NCBI GenBank assembly: GCA_003252455.1
Contig: QKED01000016.1
Span: 1 to 33,784 of the forward strand
Length of the DNA stretch: 33,784 bases
Reading direction: 5' to 3'
Source: Gammaproteobacteria bacterium
Lineage (GTDB): Bacteria; Pseudomonadota; Gammaproteobacteria; Thiohalomonadales; Thiohalomonadaceae
Shown here one piece after another: positions 33,485 through 33,784 of this stretch. Position 1 is the stretch's first letter, and each line of letters starts with the position of its first letter. Below the pieces are notes generated by a model. It saw nothing but the letters and a program-made list of their open reading frames with translations, ran no database searches and was not told where the DNA came from. The position numbers were made by a program, and so were the translations under genes.

Positions 33485-33784
33485 GACGCACCTCACTGCA
33501 ACTGGACGAGCAGGGCCAACTGCGCCACTTCCTCACCATCGAAGGGCTCAAGCGCCAACATCTAGAGTCGATCCTCGACCGCGCCGAGACCTTCATCAGC
33601 AGCGACGGCCAGCGCCTGCGCAAGGTGCCGCTGCTGCGCGGCAAGACCATCGTCAACCTCTTCTTCGAGACCAGCACGCGCACACGCAACACCTTCGAGC
33701 TGGCCGCCCAGCGCCTCTCGGCGGACGTGCTGAGCATCGACATCGCCACCTCGGCGACCAAGAAGGGCGAGTCGCTGCTCGACA
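33481..33784 (+). CDS. pyrB: Aspartate carbamoyltransferase catalytic chain (3' truncated by window end)
   Basis: The first 101 codons are present; the frame is open to the window edge. It begins [20 protein letters not shown] and contains the carbamoyl-phosphate motif [16 protein letters not shown] (about 62-77), then [10 protein letters not shown] and the start of the SATKKGES loop. These are standard for PyrB, which makes carbamoyl-aspartate in pyrimidine synthesis. The ATG overlaps the pyrR stop. A pyrC-like gene usually follows in Pseudomonas, outside this window. Confidence 0.95.
   Translation, partial: MRRTSLQLDEQGQLRHFLTIEGLKRQHLESILDRAETFISSDGQRLRKVPLLRGKTIVNLFFETSTRTRNTFELAAQRLSADVLSIDIATSATKKGESLLD

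Overview
The window looks like chromosome of a GC-rich gammaproteobacterium, most plausibly a Chromatiales-type or other sulfur-oxidising lineage (inference). The basis is gammaproteobacterial gene order on both sides, a Pil-Chp twitching cluster, a glutamate-cysteine ligase of the Acidithiobacillus type, a short-form citrate synthase and a diheme c4-like cytochrome. I see no transposase, integrase, phage gene, CRISPR array or tRNA. Nearly everything is recognisable core or near-core biology.

Left part (1-8355). The left edge holds the promoters and leader of a ribosomal RNA operon on the minus strand: tandem sigma70 promoters, boxB, boxA and a boxC-like element. The 16S gene itself lies just outside the window. 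tyrS runs toward this operon. Divergent from tyrS are an M23 cell-wall endopeptidase and anmK (cell-wall sugar recycling). gltA follows on the minus strand, converging on anmK over a shared hairpin. Then comes a minus-strand run argC > DUF6776-like protein > bactofilin > erpA. The tyrS / M23 / anmK / erpA / argC neighbourhood resembles Pseudomonas aeruginosa PA0662-PA0668, with gltA as an addition.

Middle (8509-15080). A tightly packed plus-strand run: ClC chloride transporter, TlpA-like thioredoxin, HemJ-like protoporphyrinogen oxidase, class II aldolase, thiD, thiE, hemL, then rsmE. It ends at a 21-bp perfect-stem terminator shared with the opposing cytochrome gene. The run combines heme synthesis (hemJ, hemL) and thiamin synthesis (thiD, thiE).

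Right-middle (28544 down to 15092, minus). A Pil-Chp chemosensory operon: pilG, pilH, pilI, pilJ, pilK, a 2548-residue chpA, and chpC, with a diheme cytochrome c as the last gene. It should control type IV pilus motility or cAMP signalling. No CheB/ChpB methylesterase lies where P. aeruginosa has it. ChpA has four canonical Hpt histidines, two divergent ones, and an Hpt-like repeat in which the phosphoacceptor His is replaced by Asp.

Right end (28893-33784, plus). gshA-gshB (glutathione synthesis), tonB, yqgE, ruvX, pyrR and a truncated pyrB, with several start/stop overlaps. This matches the P. aeruginosa order pilG/gshB/tonB3/PA0405/PA0404/pyrR/pyrB, with gshA added in front of gshB.

I do not find a convincing undescribed system. 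The observations most worth checking are the ChpA Hpt array with its His-less repeat, the missing chpB, the cytochrome attached to the Chp operon, and the tyrS-rrn arrangement.
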